Shown: positions 1-6,250 of the stretch, in pieces
Layout of the letters: the number at the start of each line of letters is the position of its first letter
Numbering within the stretch: the first letter of the stretch is position 1
Assembly: GCA_937876395.1 (NCBI GenBank)
Contig: CALEIM010000142.1
Span: 1-8,072, forward strand
Direction: 5' to 3'
DNA: 8,072 nucleotides
From: an uncultured Wenzhouxiangella sp.
GTDB taxonomy: Bacteria > Pseudomonadota > Gammaproteobacteria > Xanthomonadales > Wenzhouxiangellaceae
Translations under genes and position numbers: made by a program
Notes under the pieces: generated by a model
The model's database searches: none
What the model saw: the letters and a program-made list of their open reading frames with translations, nothing else
Told to the model about the DNA's origin: nothing

Positions 1-220
1 GCCAGCGTTTATGGCGTATAGGCGCTGCAATATCAGTATTGCCTGCTGATGCATCCAGATGATGTACAAAACCCTTCACAACGGTTATTTCGCTGCCTTT
101 ATAAATGAAGTTTGAGTGGTAATTCTCTGCAATTCCGCCCAAAAAAGCGGTTACCGGCATATTGCATTCCGCGAGCAAATGCCCCAAAATAGCCGAAGTT
201 GTTGTCTTCCCGTGCGTTCC
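1..220. other. AT-richer segment at the window edge, probable foreign or mis-joined DNA
   Basis: By my hand count, positions 1-210 are about 46% GC, while 211-420 of the same reading frame are about 65%. The change falls at or next to the codons for the ATP-loop motif GTHGKTTT (220-197), which is conserved among all Mur ligases. Codon choice shifts there as well, to ACA ACA ACT, ATT, TTG and AAT. A join within a conserved motif fits either homologous recombination between Mur ligase genes or an assembly chimera between two organisms. The sequence alone cannot decide. Confidence 0.6.
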
Positions 221-547
221 GGCAACGGCCACCACGCGGCGCTGGCGCAGATAGTGTTCGCCTAGCCAGCGCGGACCGGAGGTGTAGGGGATGTTGCGAT
301 CAAGTACGTGTTCAACCGACGGGTTGCCGCGGCTGAGCGCGTTGCCGATGACGACCAGGTCGACGTCATCGGGAATATGCGCCGGGTCATAGCCTTCGCT
401 CACCTGCACGCCCAGCGACTCAAGCTGGGTGCTCATCGGCGGATGGGCATTTTCGTCCGAGCCGCTGACTTCAAAGCCGTCGGCGCGCGCCAGTGCGGCC
501 ACGCCGCCCATGAAAGTACCGCAAATGCCAAGAATATGTAGTTTCAA
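1..547 (-). CDS. mpl: Mpl, UDP-N-acetylmuramate:murein-tripeptide ligase, N-terminal part (3' end outside the window)
   Basis: In its family this cytoplasmic enzyme attaches the recycled tripeptide L-Ala-gamma-D-Glu-meso-DAP to UDP-MurNAc, using ATP, in peptidoglycan recycling. The first ~117 of 182 visible residues are clearly Mpl: GICGTFMGG at 7-15 (nucleotide-sugar domain), SDENAHPPMS at 30-39, VIGNALSRGNPSVE at 66-79, SGPRWL at 90-95 and the ATP loop GTHGKTTT at 110-117. No in-frame ATG precedes GICGTFMGG. I chose the TTG at 547-545, which overlaps the TGA of the upstream membrane gene as TTGA and suggests translational coupling. From residue ~115 on, the protein no longer looks like proteobacterial Mpl: GGVPxNFGxSARLG is replaced by TAFLGGIAENYHSNF, closer to what I recall of Bacteroidota MurC. 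The expected EADE(Y/F)D after VV (156-157) is absent, and GC drops from ~65% to ~46%. The gene may be a mosaic or the contig end chimeric. The frame stays open to the edge. Confidence 0.85.
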   Translation of the reverse strand, partial: MKLHILGICGTFMGGVAALARADGFEVSGSDENAHPPMSTQLESLGVQVSEGYDPAHIPDDVDLVVIGNALSRGNPSVEHVLDRNIPYTSGPRWLGEHYLRQRRVVAVAGTHGKTTTSAILGHLLAECNMPVTAFLGGIAENYHSNFIYKGSEITVVKGFVHHLDASAGNTDIAAPIRHKRW

Positions 548-1044
548 AGCGGGCCTGCCAAGGATGTAATGATGAACATGGAGATTATGAACAATACCAC
601 CGCCACCGCCAGCCCGACGGCAAAACTGGTCCCCAGGGCATGCCGCCAGATATGCGCATCCACGGCAAACGACCAGATGAACAGCACCAGGCTGGCCAGC
701 ACCAGAACTGCCGGCACCTGCTCGCCGCCGCCGGCCAGACCAAGCGGCAGGCCAAGCAGCGAGAGCAGCGCAGCGCTGCCAAACAGGGCAGTCAGGGTCT
801 GAGTGGTGCGCGCCGTATGGCCTTTGAACGACAGTACAATGCGAACGAGTACCAGCGGCAGGAGCACGGCCAGCAGCACGATCGCGCCGGGGTTTTCAGC
901 GCTGCCGCCAAGGCCCAGCGAGGCCGCGCTGGTCGCCACGTAGAGCATGATGGCCAGGACCAGCGGCGCGCTGCCGGACGGCATGTCCTGCGGGCCGTTA
1001 GCCAGCATCAGCACGCCAACCAGGCGGGAGAGCAGATCAATCAT
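544..1044 (-). CDS. Uncharacterised five-helix inner-membrane protein upstream of mpl
   Basis: I do not recognise a characterised family; the overall look is of small Yip1-like or unknown membrane proteins. With the start used here (ATG at 1044-1042, protein MIDLLSRL...) it has 166 residues and five probable membrane segments at about 26-46, 53-73, 83-103, 110-130 and 138-162. Polar features include GPQDMP at 17-22, SFKGHTART at 72-80 in a loop and a DAHIWRH patch at 129-135. An upstream in-frame ATG at 1065 would add seven residues (MSTSRSS) but overlap the divergent tusA start by 23 bases. The GPQDMP motif close to the N-terminus favours the shorter form. Neither start has a strong Shine-Dalgarno. 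The stop overlaps the TTG start of mpl, so the two are probably co-translated. No function can be assigned. Confidence 0.72.
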   Translation of the reverse strand: MIDLLSRLVGVLMLANGPQDMPSGSAPLVLAIMLYVATSAASLGLGGSAENPGAIVLLAVLLPLVLVRIVLSFKGHTARTTQTLTALFGSAALLSLLGLPLGLAGGGEQVPAVLVLASLVLFIWSFAVDAHIWRHALGTSFAVGLAVAVVLFIISMFIITSLAGPL

Positions 1045-1306
1045 GGATGAGCGGGAAGTCGACATTCACAAACTCGATTGTCGCGGCCTGCACTGCCCTG
1101 AGCCGGTCTGGCAAACGCGCAAGCTGCTCGATACACTGCCCCCGGGCAGTCTGGTCGAGGTGCTGGCTGATGATCCGCTCGCCGAGCTCGACCTGAGAGT
1201 GTTGTGCCAGCGCAGCGGCCACGAGCTGATCGCTGCCGAGGCCTCAGACGGCGTACTTGTAGCCAGAATTCGGGTCAGGACAGGGCCGAAACCAGGCGCC
1301 GATTGA
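1043..1306 (+). CDS. tusA: TusA/YedF-family sulfur carrier protein
   Basis: This 87-residue protein belongs to the TusA (SirA-like) family, cytoplasmic sulfur carriers that accept persulfide sulfur from a cysteine desulfurase and pass it on, for example to tRNA 2-thiolation or molybdenum cofactor enzymes. The family signature is intact: LDCRGLHCPEPV at 11-22, with the conserved Cys in C-P-E-P at 18-21, followed by the helix QTRKLLDTLPPGSLVEVLADDP and a closing hydrophobic strand VLVARIRV. Length is normal (~80 residues). An extra cysteine at position 13 sits where other members often have Thr or Ala. Cys13 and Cys18 are both possible thiols. The start is nested with that of the divergent membrane gene within CATG. 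A weak GGGAG lies at 1026-1030. The 3' end overlaps the convergent adk by 32 bases. No other tus or dsr gene is visible, so its sulfur partner is unknown. Confidence 0.85.
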   Translation: MDEREVDIHKLDCRGLHCPEPVWQTRKLLDTLPPGSLVEVLADDPLAELDLRVLCQRSGHELIAAEASDGVLVARIRVRTGPKPGAD

Positions 1307-1835
1307 CCTCGTCGATCTCGCCCAGGCCGTCGACCTGCACCAGCAAACCCTGCTCGGCATAGTAGCCGGACACGGGTGCGGTCTGCGCACGGTACACGCT
1401 CAGGCGATTGCGCACCACCGCTTCGCTATCGTCAGAGCGCCCTTCCTCGCTGGCCCGGAGCGCCAGACGCTGGATGATCTGCTCTTCATCGACGGTCAGC
1501 TCCAGCGCCCGATCAATGGGCTGGCCAAGGCGCTCAAGCAGCGCCTCAAGCGACTGCGCCTGGGACAGGTTGCGCGGATAGCCGTCAAGAATGAAGCCAG
1601 GCTCGACTTCGGGCTGGCCAAGTCTTTCCTCGATCAACCCAAGCATCAGTTCGTCGGACACCAGCTCGCCCGCATCCATGGCCGCCTTGGCCTGACGGCC
1701 AAGCTCACTGCCGGCGGCAACCGCGGAGCGCAGCAATTCGCCGGTGGAAATATGCGGAACGCCGATGCGCTCCCTGAGCAGGGCAGCCTGAGTGCCCTTG
1801 CCGGATCCCGGTGGGCCAAGAAGAACAATTCGCAT
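1275..1835 (-). CDS. adk: Adenylate kinase, short-LID form
   Basis: Adenylate kinase catalyses ATP + AMP <-> 2 ADP in the cytoplasm and balances adenine nucleotides. The 186-residue protein shows the P-loop GPPGSGKGT at 7-15, the AMP-binding region from STGELLR (30-36) to the helix around AGELVSDELM (55-64), the signature FILDGYPRNLSQAQ at 81-94 and the catalytic Arg/Asp cluster GRSDD at 132-136 with R142 and R144. The LID between about 124 and 148 is short, as in bacterial adenylate kinases of ~185-190 residues such as those of Xanthomonas, rather than the ~214-residue long form with the full LID or zinc site. The start gives the canonical MRIVLLGPPGSGKGT. No obvious Shine-Dalgarno precedes it. 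A 119-bp gap separates it from terC upstream on the same strand, so both separate and shared transcription are possible. Its last 32 bases overlap the convergent tusA. Confidence 0.97.
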   Translation of the reverse strand: MRIVLLGPPGSGKGTQAALLRERIGVPHISTGELLRSAVAAGSELGRQAKAAMDAGELVSDELMLGLIEERLGQPEVEPGFILDGYPRNLSQAQSLEALLERLGQPIDRALELTVDEEQIIQRLALRASEEGRSDDSEAVVRNRLSVYRAQTAPVSGYYAEQGLLVQVDGLGEIDEVNRRLVSALS

Positions 1836-1954
1836 GATGATGAGCTTGGTGTGCCGCGGCGGTCAGATGAAATCAAGCCGCCAAAGCTAACCCCGAAGCG
1901 CTGGGCTGTCAATCCTTCCGTGCCCAACGTATCTTGGGACGTTTTCGCAGCACC

Positions 1955-3217
1955 CTATTCGCTCGACTCGTCCGGCTCGATCAGCGAGTCGGGTTGGTCG
2001 GGTGCGGCACCGTGTCCGGCCAGTGCCGAGGCGACGCGGGTTTCGTGGGCGATGCGGATGATCTCGGAATAGCGATCCTTGTGGTCAATCAGCTCGTCAT
2101 GGTAATGCTGGGGTACCTGGTCGGCCTCGCTGACCCAGCGGTCCATGAGCTCTTCGGCCTTGCGCCGCGCTTCCGGAGCGGCGGTCTCATCAAGTTTGGT
2201 ATAGCGGAACGCATACTTTTCGGCATTTTGCAGGGCGCGCAGGGCACGGCCCTTGCGGCTGCGCAGCGAAGTAATCACGGTGATGGCCAGGATGACGACA
2301 ATCACCAGCAGTGATAATTCGGTGGAAATCTCGGCAACCGGCACATCCTCGCCGTCGTTGATAAACGGCAGGTTGTTGTCGTGCAGCGCGTGCAAAATCA
2401 GCTTGACACCGATGAAACCGAGGATCGTGGCCAGACCGTAGGCCAGGTAAACCAGGCGGTCGAGCAGGCCGTCGATAAGAAAGTAGAGCTGGCGCAGGCC
2501 CATGAGCGAGAAGGCCGTCGCCGTAAAGACGATATAGGGTTCCGTGGTCAGCCCGAAAATGGCCGGAATGGAGTCAAAGGCAAACAGTATGTCCGTCGCC
2601 CCGATAGCAATCATGACCAGCAGCATGGGCGTCATGACCCACTTGCCAGCCTCTTTGGTGAACAGGCGGTCGCCATCGTAGTGGTTGGAGGCCGGCAGGA
2701 ATTTTTTCGCCATCCGCACCATGACGTTGTCGGCCTCGTCACGATTATCCTCGCTGCCGGTCATCTCGCCCTGGAGCTGCTGGCCGGCGAGCAGGATCAG
2801 GAACAGGCCAAAAATATAAAACACGTCGGACCACAGCTCAATGATGGCCGCACCGAGCAGGATGAAAATAGTGCGCGTGATCAGAGCAAAAGTGATGCCG
2901 AACAGCAGCACTTTCTGCTGATACTCGCGCGGAACCTTGAACGAGGCCATGATGACGAGGAAGACGAACAGGTTGTCAACGCTCAGCGCCTTTTCAGTCA
3001 GATAACCCGCAAAGTACTGGATGGCGTGCCGGGTCTCGCCGAAAACAAAGAACACCAGACCGAACGCCAGGGCAACGCCGACATAAATGCTCGACCACAC
3101 GGCGGCCTCACGCAGTGTCGGGATATGCGCCTTGCGCACATGAAAAATGTAGTCGAAAGCGAGCAGACCAACGATCACGGCGATGGTGATGGTCCACGTC
3201 AGCGCATTGATTTCCAT
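1955..3217 (-). CDS. TerC/Alx-family integral membrane protein with extended C-terminal tail
   Basis: TerC-family proteins are polytopic inner-membrane proteins linked to tellurite resistance operons, alkaline response and manganese export (Alx, MeeF); the substrate of this member is not known. The 420-residue protein carries both acidic intramembrane signatures of the family: EKALSVDNLFVF at 75-86 and DILFAFDSIPAIFG at 209-222. Hydrophobic segments lie at about 5-25, 40-60, 82-92, 104-124, 130-146, 195-217, 226-246, 255-277 and 302-318. The charged cytoplasmic loop 150-190 is usual. After the last helix there is a ~100-residue hydrophilic tail (320-420) with a basic start (SLRSRKGRALRALQ), a helical central part and an acidic end (DSLIEPDESSE); E. 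coli Alx (~320 residues) lacks such a tail. No ter gene neighbours are present, so a role in metal or membrane homeostasis is more likely than specific tellurite resistance. It faces a 257-bp intergenic region and may be monocistronic. Confidence 0.93.
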   Translation of the reverse strand: MEINALTWTITIAVIVGLLAFDYIFHVRKAHIPTLREAAVWSSIYVGVALAFGLVFFVFGETRHAIQYFAGYLTEKALSVDNLFVFLVIMASFKVPREYQQKVLLFGITFALITRTIFILLGAAIIELWSDVFYIFGLFLILLAGQQLQGEMTGSEDNRDEADNVMVRMAKKFLPASNHYDGDRLFTKEAGKWVMTPMLLVMIAIGATDILFAFDSIPAIFGLTTEPYIVFTATAFSLMGLRQLYFLIDGLLDRLVYLAYGLATILGFIGVKLILHALHDNNLPFINDGEDVPVAEISTELSLLVIVVILAITVITSLRSRKGRALRALQNAEKYAFRYTKLDETAAPEARRKAEELMDRWVSEADQVPQHYHDELIDHKDRYSEIIRIAHETRVASALAGHGAAPDQPDSLIEPDESSE

Positions 3218-3346
3218 ACAGGTCGATTCCGCGGCGCTTGTTTGTCCACGAGCCGGGCCGGTTTGGCACGGCGTTCAGGTTAGCCGCGTAGTGTAACCCG
3301 ACCCCGTGGCCAGGTGCTTGCCCAGCGCCGGACGCACTTGAGCCGC

Positions 3347-3375
3347 TGGACCCAGCTTTCAGAATTGATTATTAT
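3347..3375 (+). promoter_or_regulatory. Candidate sigma-70 promoter for the surface-protein gene
   Basis: TGGACC at 3347-3352 (four of six matches to TTGACA) and TATTAT at 3370-3375 (close to TATAAT) are separated by 17 bases. Transcription would start near 3382 and leave a leader of about 90 bases. The -10 hexamer lies inside the TTGAT...ATCAA inverted repeat, so a DNA-binding protein there could block the promoter. This is a pattern match only. Confidence 0.4.
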
Positions 3376-3460
3376 CAAGATTGCTCAGGGCCAGCGTGCG
3401 GGGACTTCCGTTTCCTTGCGCCTGCCCTGGTCGATCATCTAGATCGCCTGTCTACGAATA

Positions 3461-3467
3461 GAGGGAG
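3461..3467 (+). promoter_or_regulatory. Ribosome-binding site fixing the start of the surface-protein gene
   Basis: GAGGGAG lies seven bases before the ATG at 3475. It is the clearest Shine-Dalgarno in the window and supports the start that yields a proper signal peptide. Confidence 0.75.
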
Positions 3468-3474
3468 TTTCAAC

Positions 3475-6174
3475 ATGCGTAAATCACATCAGCGATCGCG
3501 GCTGCCGCTGCGTCGTACTCTGCCCGCCGCAATCGGCATGATCCTGGCCAGCGGCGGACTGCAGGCCGGCACCATCGCAATCACCACGACTGCGGACAGC
3601 GGCGCGGGCAGTTTCCGTGCAGCCATCATATCGGCCAACGGCAACGCCGGCACCAGCCTGATCGACTTCAGCCAGATTAGTGGCGCGACCATCACGCTGG
3701 CCAGTGATCTACCCATGATTACCGAAGGGCTGATCCTGCAGGGCAGTGAGGTAACCATCGACGGCAACGAGCAGTACGCCTGCCTGGCCACGTATGGAGC
3801 CGACCTGACAGTCGAGGACATGACCATTAGCCGCTGTACCGGCAGCAACTATATGCAGAATGGAATTCCAGTCGCTGGTACTCGGGTCGGTGGCGGCATT
3901 CATGTCAAATATGGCAATCTGGCGGTCAGCGGCTCAACCATCTCCAACAACTCGGTCGGAGACAAATACGGTACGGGTTCGACCTCGACGGGCCTTGGCG
4001 GAGGCATCCTGGCCATCGGCGAGTCGCTGACCGTCAGCGATTCGGACATCTCCGGCAACTCGGCTTACACAGGCGGCGGCATCGTCCATTTGAGCCTGAT
4101 CGAGACGCCAGCGTCAGCGCCACAGGGGGCGTTGCCCGGGGGCCAAACGCTTATCACAAACTCACAGATTTCCGAAAACAGTGCGACCGCAATAGTCGGT
4201 GGCCTGATGGCCGTTGGAACTGCTTTGTCCATCGGCGTCGACCGGAGCGAAATCACCGACAATCAGGCTGGCGAAAAGTACGGTGGCATCGCTTTGAACC
4301 CTACCCAGGGAGCCACTGTGCTTTCGAACAGCACCATCAGCGGCAACAGCGCGCTTGGCGTCGGCTTCGGCGGCGGCGCGATTGGCGCCAAGTATCCCGG
4401 CACGCTGGAACTGTTGAACAATACCGTCATCGACAACTCGGCTCCCGCCATAGGCGGACTCGCCCTGAGTCACCAAGGCGGCAACATCCAGATCTCCAGC
4501 GGCGATGGCCCGTCGGGCGTGGTTGAGCCGATCACCCTGGTCGGCCAGACCATCACCGGCAATACCGCCACCGACGGCCCCGGCGGCGGCCTGACCGTCT
4601 ACTTCGAGACCCCCAATGTGGCAAGCATCGACAACTCGATCATCGCCGGCAACTCGGCGGCGGTGGGTTCAGGCGATCTCAGCTCTTCCACTCCAGCGCC
4701 ACAGAACGCCGAGTTGCCCGCCTGGCTGGCCGATCGCCTGCCGGAGGGCTTCCGCAGCGGGCGAAGCAATTCGTTGCCAGACGGAGCGCTGGCATATACG
4801 ACCTTTGCGGTCGGCCACAGCCTGATCGGCGAAGCACCCGACGACGACAGCGCGTTTTTCCCCGATGGCGTGACCTCAAGCCTGCTCGGGCAGGATCCCG
4901 AACTGGGTCCCCTGGCCGACAACGGCGGGCCGACGCGCACCTTGATGCCGGCCGCCAGCAGCCCGGCGCTGAACATCATCAGCGCGGCCGTGGGCTGCGG
5001 CAGCAGTTTCAATATTGATCAGCGTGGTGCGCCACGACCGGAAGTCGGCGGCAGTCTGTGCGACGCCGGCAGCGTGGAGCGCGCCGTACCACCGTTGATC
5101 GACGTCAATCCGGACATTGCCTTTGGCAGCATCGACGTCGGCACCCCCGCCGTGCCGCAGGCTGTGACCCTGGCCAATCTCGGTGGCGAGGATCTGGAAG
5201 TATCGGCTTTTAACGGTTTGTCGACACCGTTCACGCTTGATTTTTCCGACTGCGGCGCCGGCCTGCCCCTGACCGTTGTGGCAGGCAATAGCTGTGCGTT
5301 GCAGGTTGGCTTCGCACCGACCGCCGCCGGCGACTTCGTCCAAACCGTAACCGTTGCCTCCAACAGCCCGACCGGCGACAACAGCTTCGAGCTGTCGGGC
5401 AGCGGACTGACACCGGGCATCGCGGCGGCCGCGCTGGACTTTGGCACCGTGCCGGTCAGCCAAAGCGCATCCGATATCGTGGCAATCGAAAATACCGGGT
5501 TGGGCACACTCGACATCAGCAATCTCGCCCTGAGCGGCGATCCGGCCGGTGTATTCGCGCTCGGCAACGACGACTGTGGCGCGCCGATCCCGGCCGGCAA
5601 CAGTTGTACGGTCACGATTGAGTTCACGCCAAATGCCGACAGCGCTTTCAGCGGCCAGTTGGCGGTGACCAGCAATGCCACCAGTGAGCCCCTGGAAGTG
5701 GCACTCAGCGGCACGGGCATCGTCGGTAATCTGGTAGTCAGTCCGCTTGATCTCGACTTTGGTGACGTTGAACCGGGCGACACCGGCCAGTCCAGTCTGA
5801 CCCTGAGCAACGACGGTGAGGCGCCGCTGACCATCAACGGCTGGACCGACCCTGGCGCGCCGTTCAGCATCAGCGGCGGTAGCTGTCCAAACCCGCCGTT
5901 TGCGCTGGCCGCCGGCGAATCCTGCACCCTGAATATCGGCTTCGCCCCAGATGGAGACGGAGATTTTGCTGCTTCTGTGGTGTTCAGCATCTTGGGTGAT
6001 GCCTCTGGTTCGACCACCGTCGGCCTGATTGGCGGCGGCACGCTGCCTCCGCCGCCGCCGGTTCGAGACGCCGTGTCGGTTCCGACGCTCAACACCATCG
6101 GGCTGATCATCGGCGGCGGTTTGCTGGCTCTGATGGGCCTGCTCGGCCTGCGCCGCAGGAATCATCAGACCTAA
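3475..6174 (+). CDS. Exported beta-helix surface protein with three choice-of-anchor D modules and an IPTL-CTERM-like sorting tail
   Basis: The 899-residue product is built for export and surface display. Residues 1-31 form a signal peptide: a basic run, then AAIGMILASGGLQA, with cleavage likely near 31. Residues ~33-400 form a right-handed parallel beta-helix. GG(G)I/L turns (139-142, 175-178, 200-203, then ~242, ~269, ~298, ~326, ~369) alternate with Asn-ladder motifs such as SGNSA (193), SENSA (233), SGNSA (289) and AGNSAA (391), as in Pmp-like and pectate-lyase-like adhesins. Residues ~445-535 match the choice-of-anchor Q pattern (DNGGPTRTLMPAASSPALN, then QRGAPRP and CDAGSVE). Three Ig-like choice-of-anchor D/ASH modules follow at ~543-646, 652-748 and 752-855, each with FG(S/T/D)(I/V)xxG, a Cys pair (593/607, 701/711, 804/817) and a (G/E)F(A/T)P strand. 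A PPPPP linker (858-862) leads to VPTL (869-872), a hydrophobic helix (873-892) and RRR (893-895), an IPTL-CTERM-type tail. No catalytic residues for polysaccharide cleavage are evident, so adhesion or structure is more likely than enzymatic action. Confidence 0.88.
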   Translation: MRKSHQRSRLPLRRTLPAAIGMILASGGLQAGTIAITTTADSGAGSFRAAIISANGNAGTSLIDFSQISGATITLASDLPMITEGLILQGSEVTIDGNEQYACLATYGADLTVEDMTISRCTGSNYMQNGIPVAGTRVGGGIHVKYGNLAVSGSTISNNSVGDKYGTGSTSTGLGGGILAIGESLTVSDSDISGNSAYTGGGIVHLSLIETPASAPQGALPGGQTLITNSQISENSATAIVGGLMAVGTALSIGVDRSEITDNQAGEKYGGIALNPTQGATVLSNSTISGNSALGVGFGGGAIGAKYPGTLELLNNTVIDNSAPAIGGLALSHQGGNIQISSGDGPSGVVEPITLVGQTITGNTATDGPGGGLTVYFETPNVASIDNSIIAGNSAAVGSGDLSSSTPAPQNAELPAWLADRLPEGFRSGRSNSLPDGALAYTTFAVGHSLIGEAPDDDSAFFPDGVTSSLLGQDPELGPLADNGGPTRTLMPAASSPALNIISAAVGCGSSFNIDQRGAPRPEVGGSLCDAGSVERAVPPLIDVNPDIAFGSIDVGTPAVPQAVTLANLGGEDLEVSAFNGLSTPFTLDFSDCGAGLPLTVVAGNSCALQVGFAPTAAGDFVQTVTVASNSPTGDNSFELSGSGLTPGIAAAALDFGTVPVSQSASDIVAIENTGLGTLDISNLALSGDPAGVFALGNDDCGAPIPAGNSCTVTIEFTPNADSAFSGQLAVTSNATSEPLEVALSGTGIVGNLVVSPLDLDFGDVEPGDTGQSSLTLSNDGEAPLTINGWTDPGAPFSISGGSCPNPPFALAAGESCTLNIGFAPDGDGDFAASVVFSILGDASGSTTVGLIGGGTLPPPPPVRDAVSVPTLNTIGLIIGGGLLALMGLLGLRRRNHQT

Positions 6175-6200
6175 GGCGCGCAGCCAGCCAGACGATCTCA

Positions 6201-6226
6201 GGCCCGGGACATCCCGGGCCTTTTTT
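6201..6226 (+). terminator. Rho-independent terminator of the surface-protein gene
   Basis: A perfect 8-bp GC stem, GGCCCGGG (6201-6208) with CCCGGGCC (6213-6220), closes a 4-base ACAT loop and is followed directly by six T (6221-6226). It lies 26 bases after the TAA at 6172-6174. The opposite side of the stem has no T run on the minus strand, so it works mainly for the plus-strand gene. Confidence 0.93.
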
Positions 6227-6250
6227 ATGGCGTAAAAAGCCCGGCTGCGC

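Larger units (their letters stand above)
3218..3474. promoter_or_regulatory. Divergent intergenic region between terC and the surface-protein gene
   Basis: This 257-bp stretch holds the 5' regions of both flanking genes. Its one AT-rich patch is at 3361-3380 and contains the imperfect inverted repeat TTGAT-TATT-ATCAA (3365-3378). A second small dyad, CGATC-ATCTA-GATCG (3432-3446), lies just upstream of the ribosome-binding site of the surface-protein gene. I looked for a yybP-ykoY manganese riboswitch on the terC side, because Alx/TerC genes often have one, and saw no GGGGAGTA core. No small ORF stands out. Confidence 0.5.

Noticed and set aside
640..1050. A 136-codon open frame on the plus strand
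   Set aside because: It is antisense to the membrane protein, with a low-complexity Gln/Arg/His-rich translation and no family similarity.
1836..1954. A terminator between terC and adk
   Set aside because: A GGCGG/CCGCC pairing exists, but the loop is 14 bases and no T run follows on the minus strand.
2381..3283. A 300-codon open frame on the plus strand
   Set aside because: It is the reverse of the TerC gene, with a polar, Gln/Arg/Asp-rich translation of the kind expected from an antisense frame of a membrane protein.
3365..3378. A Fur box
   Set aside because: Only one half resembles the GATAAT hexamer pattern; the rest does not fit the 19-base consensus.
3218..3474. A yybP-ykoY manganese riboswitch ahead of the TerC gene
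   Set aside because: TerC/Alx genes often carry one, but the conserved GGGGAGTA core and its paired helices are not visible on the minus strand.
6235..6250. A bidirectional role for the 6201-6226 terminator
   Set aside because: On the minus strand the stem is followed by TGAGATCG, not a T run, so efficient termination of the convergent gene is not supported.
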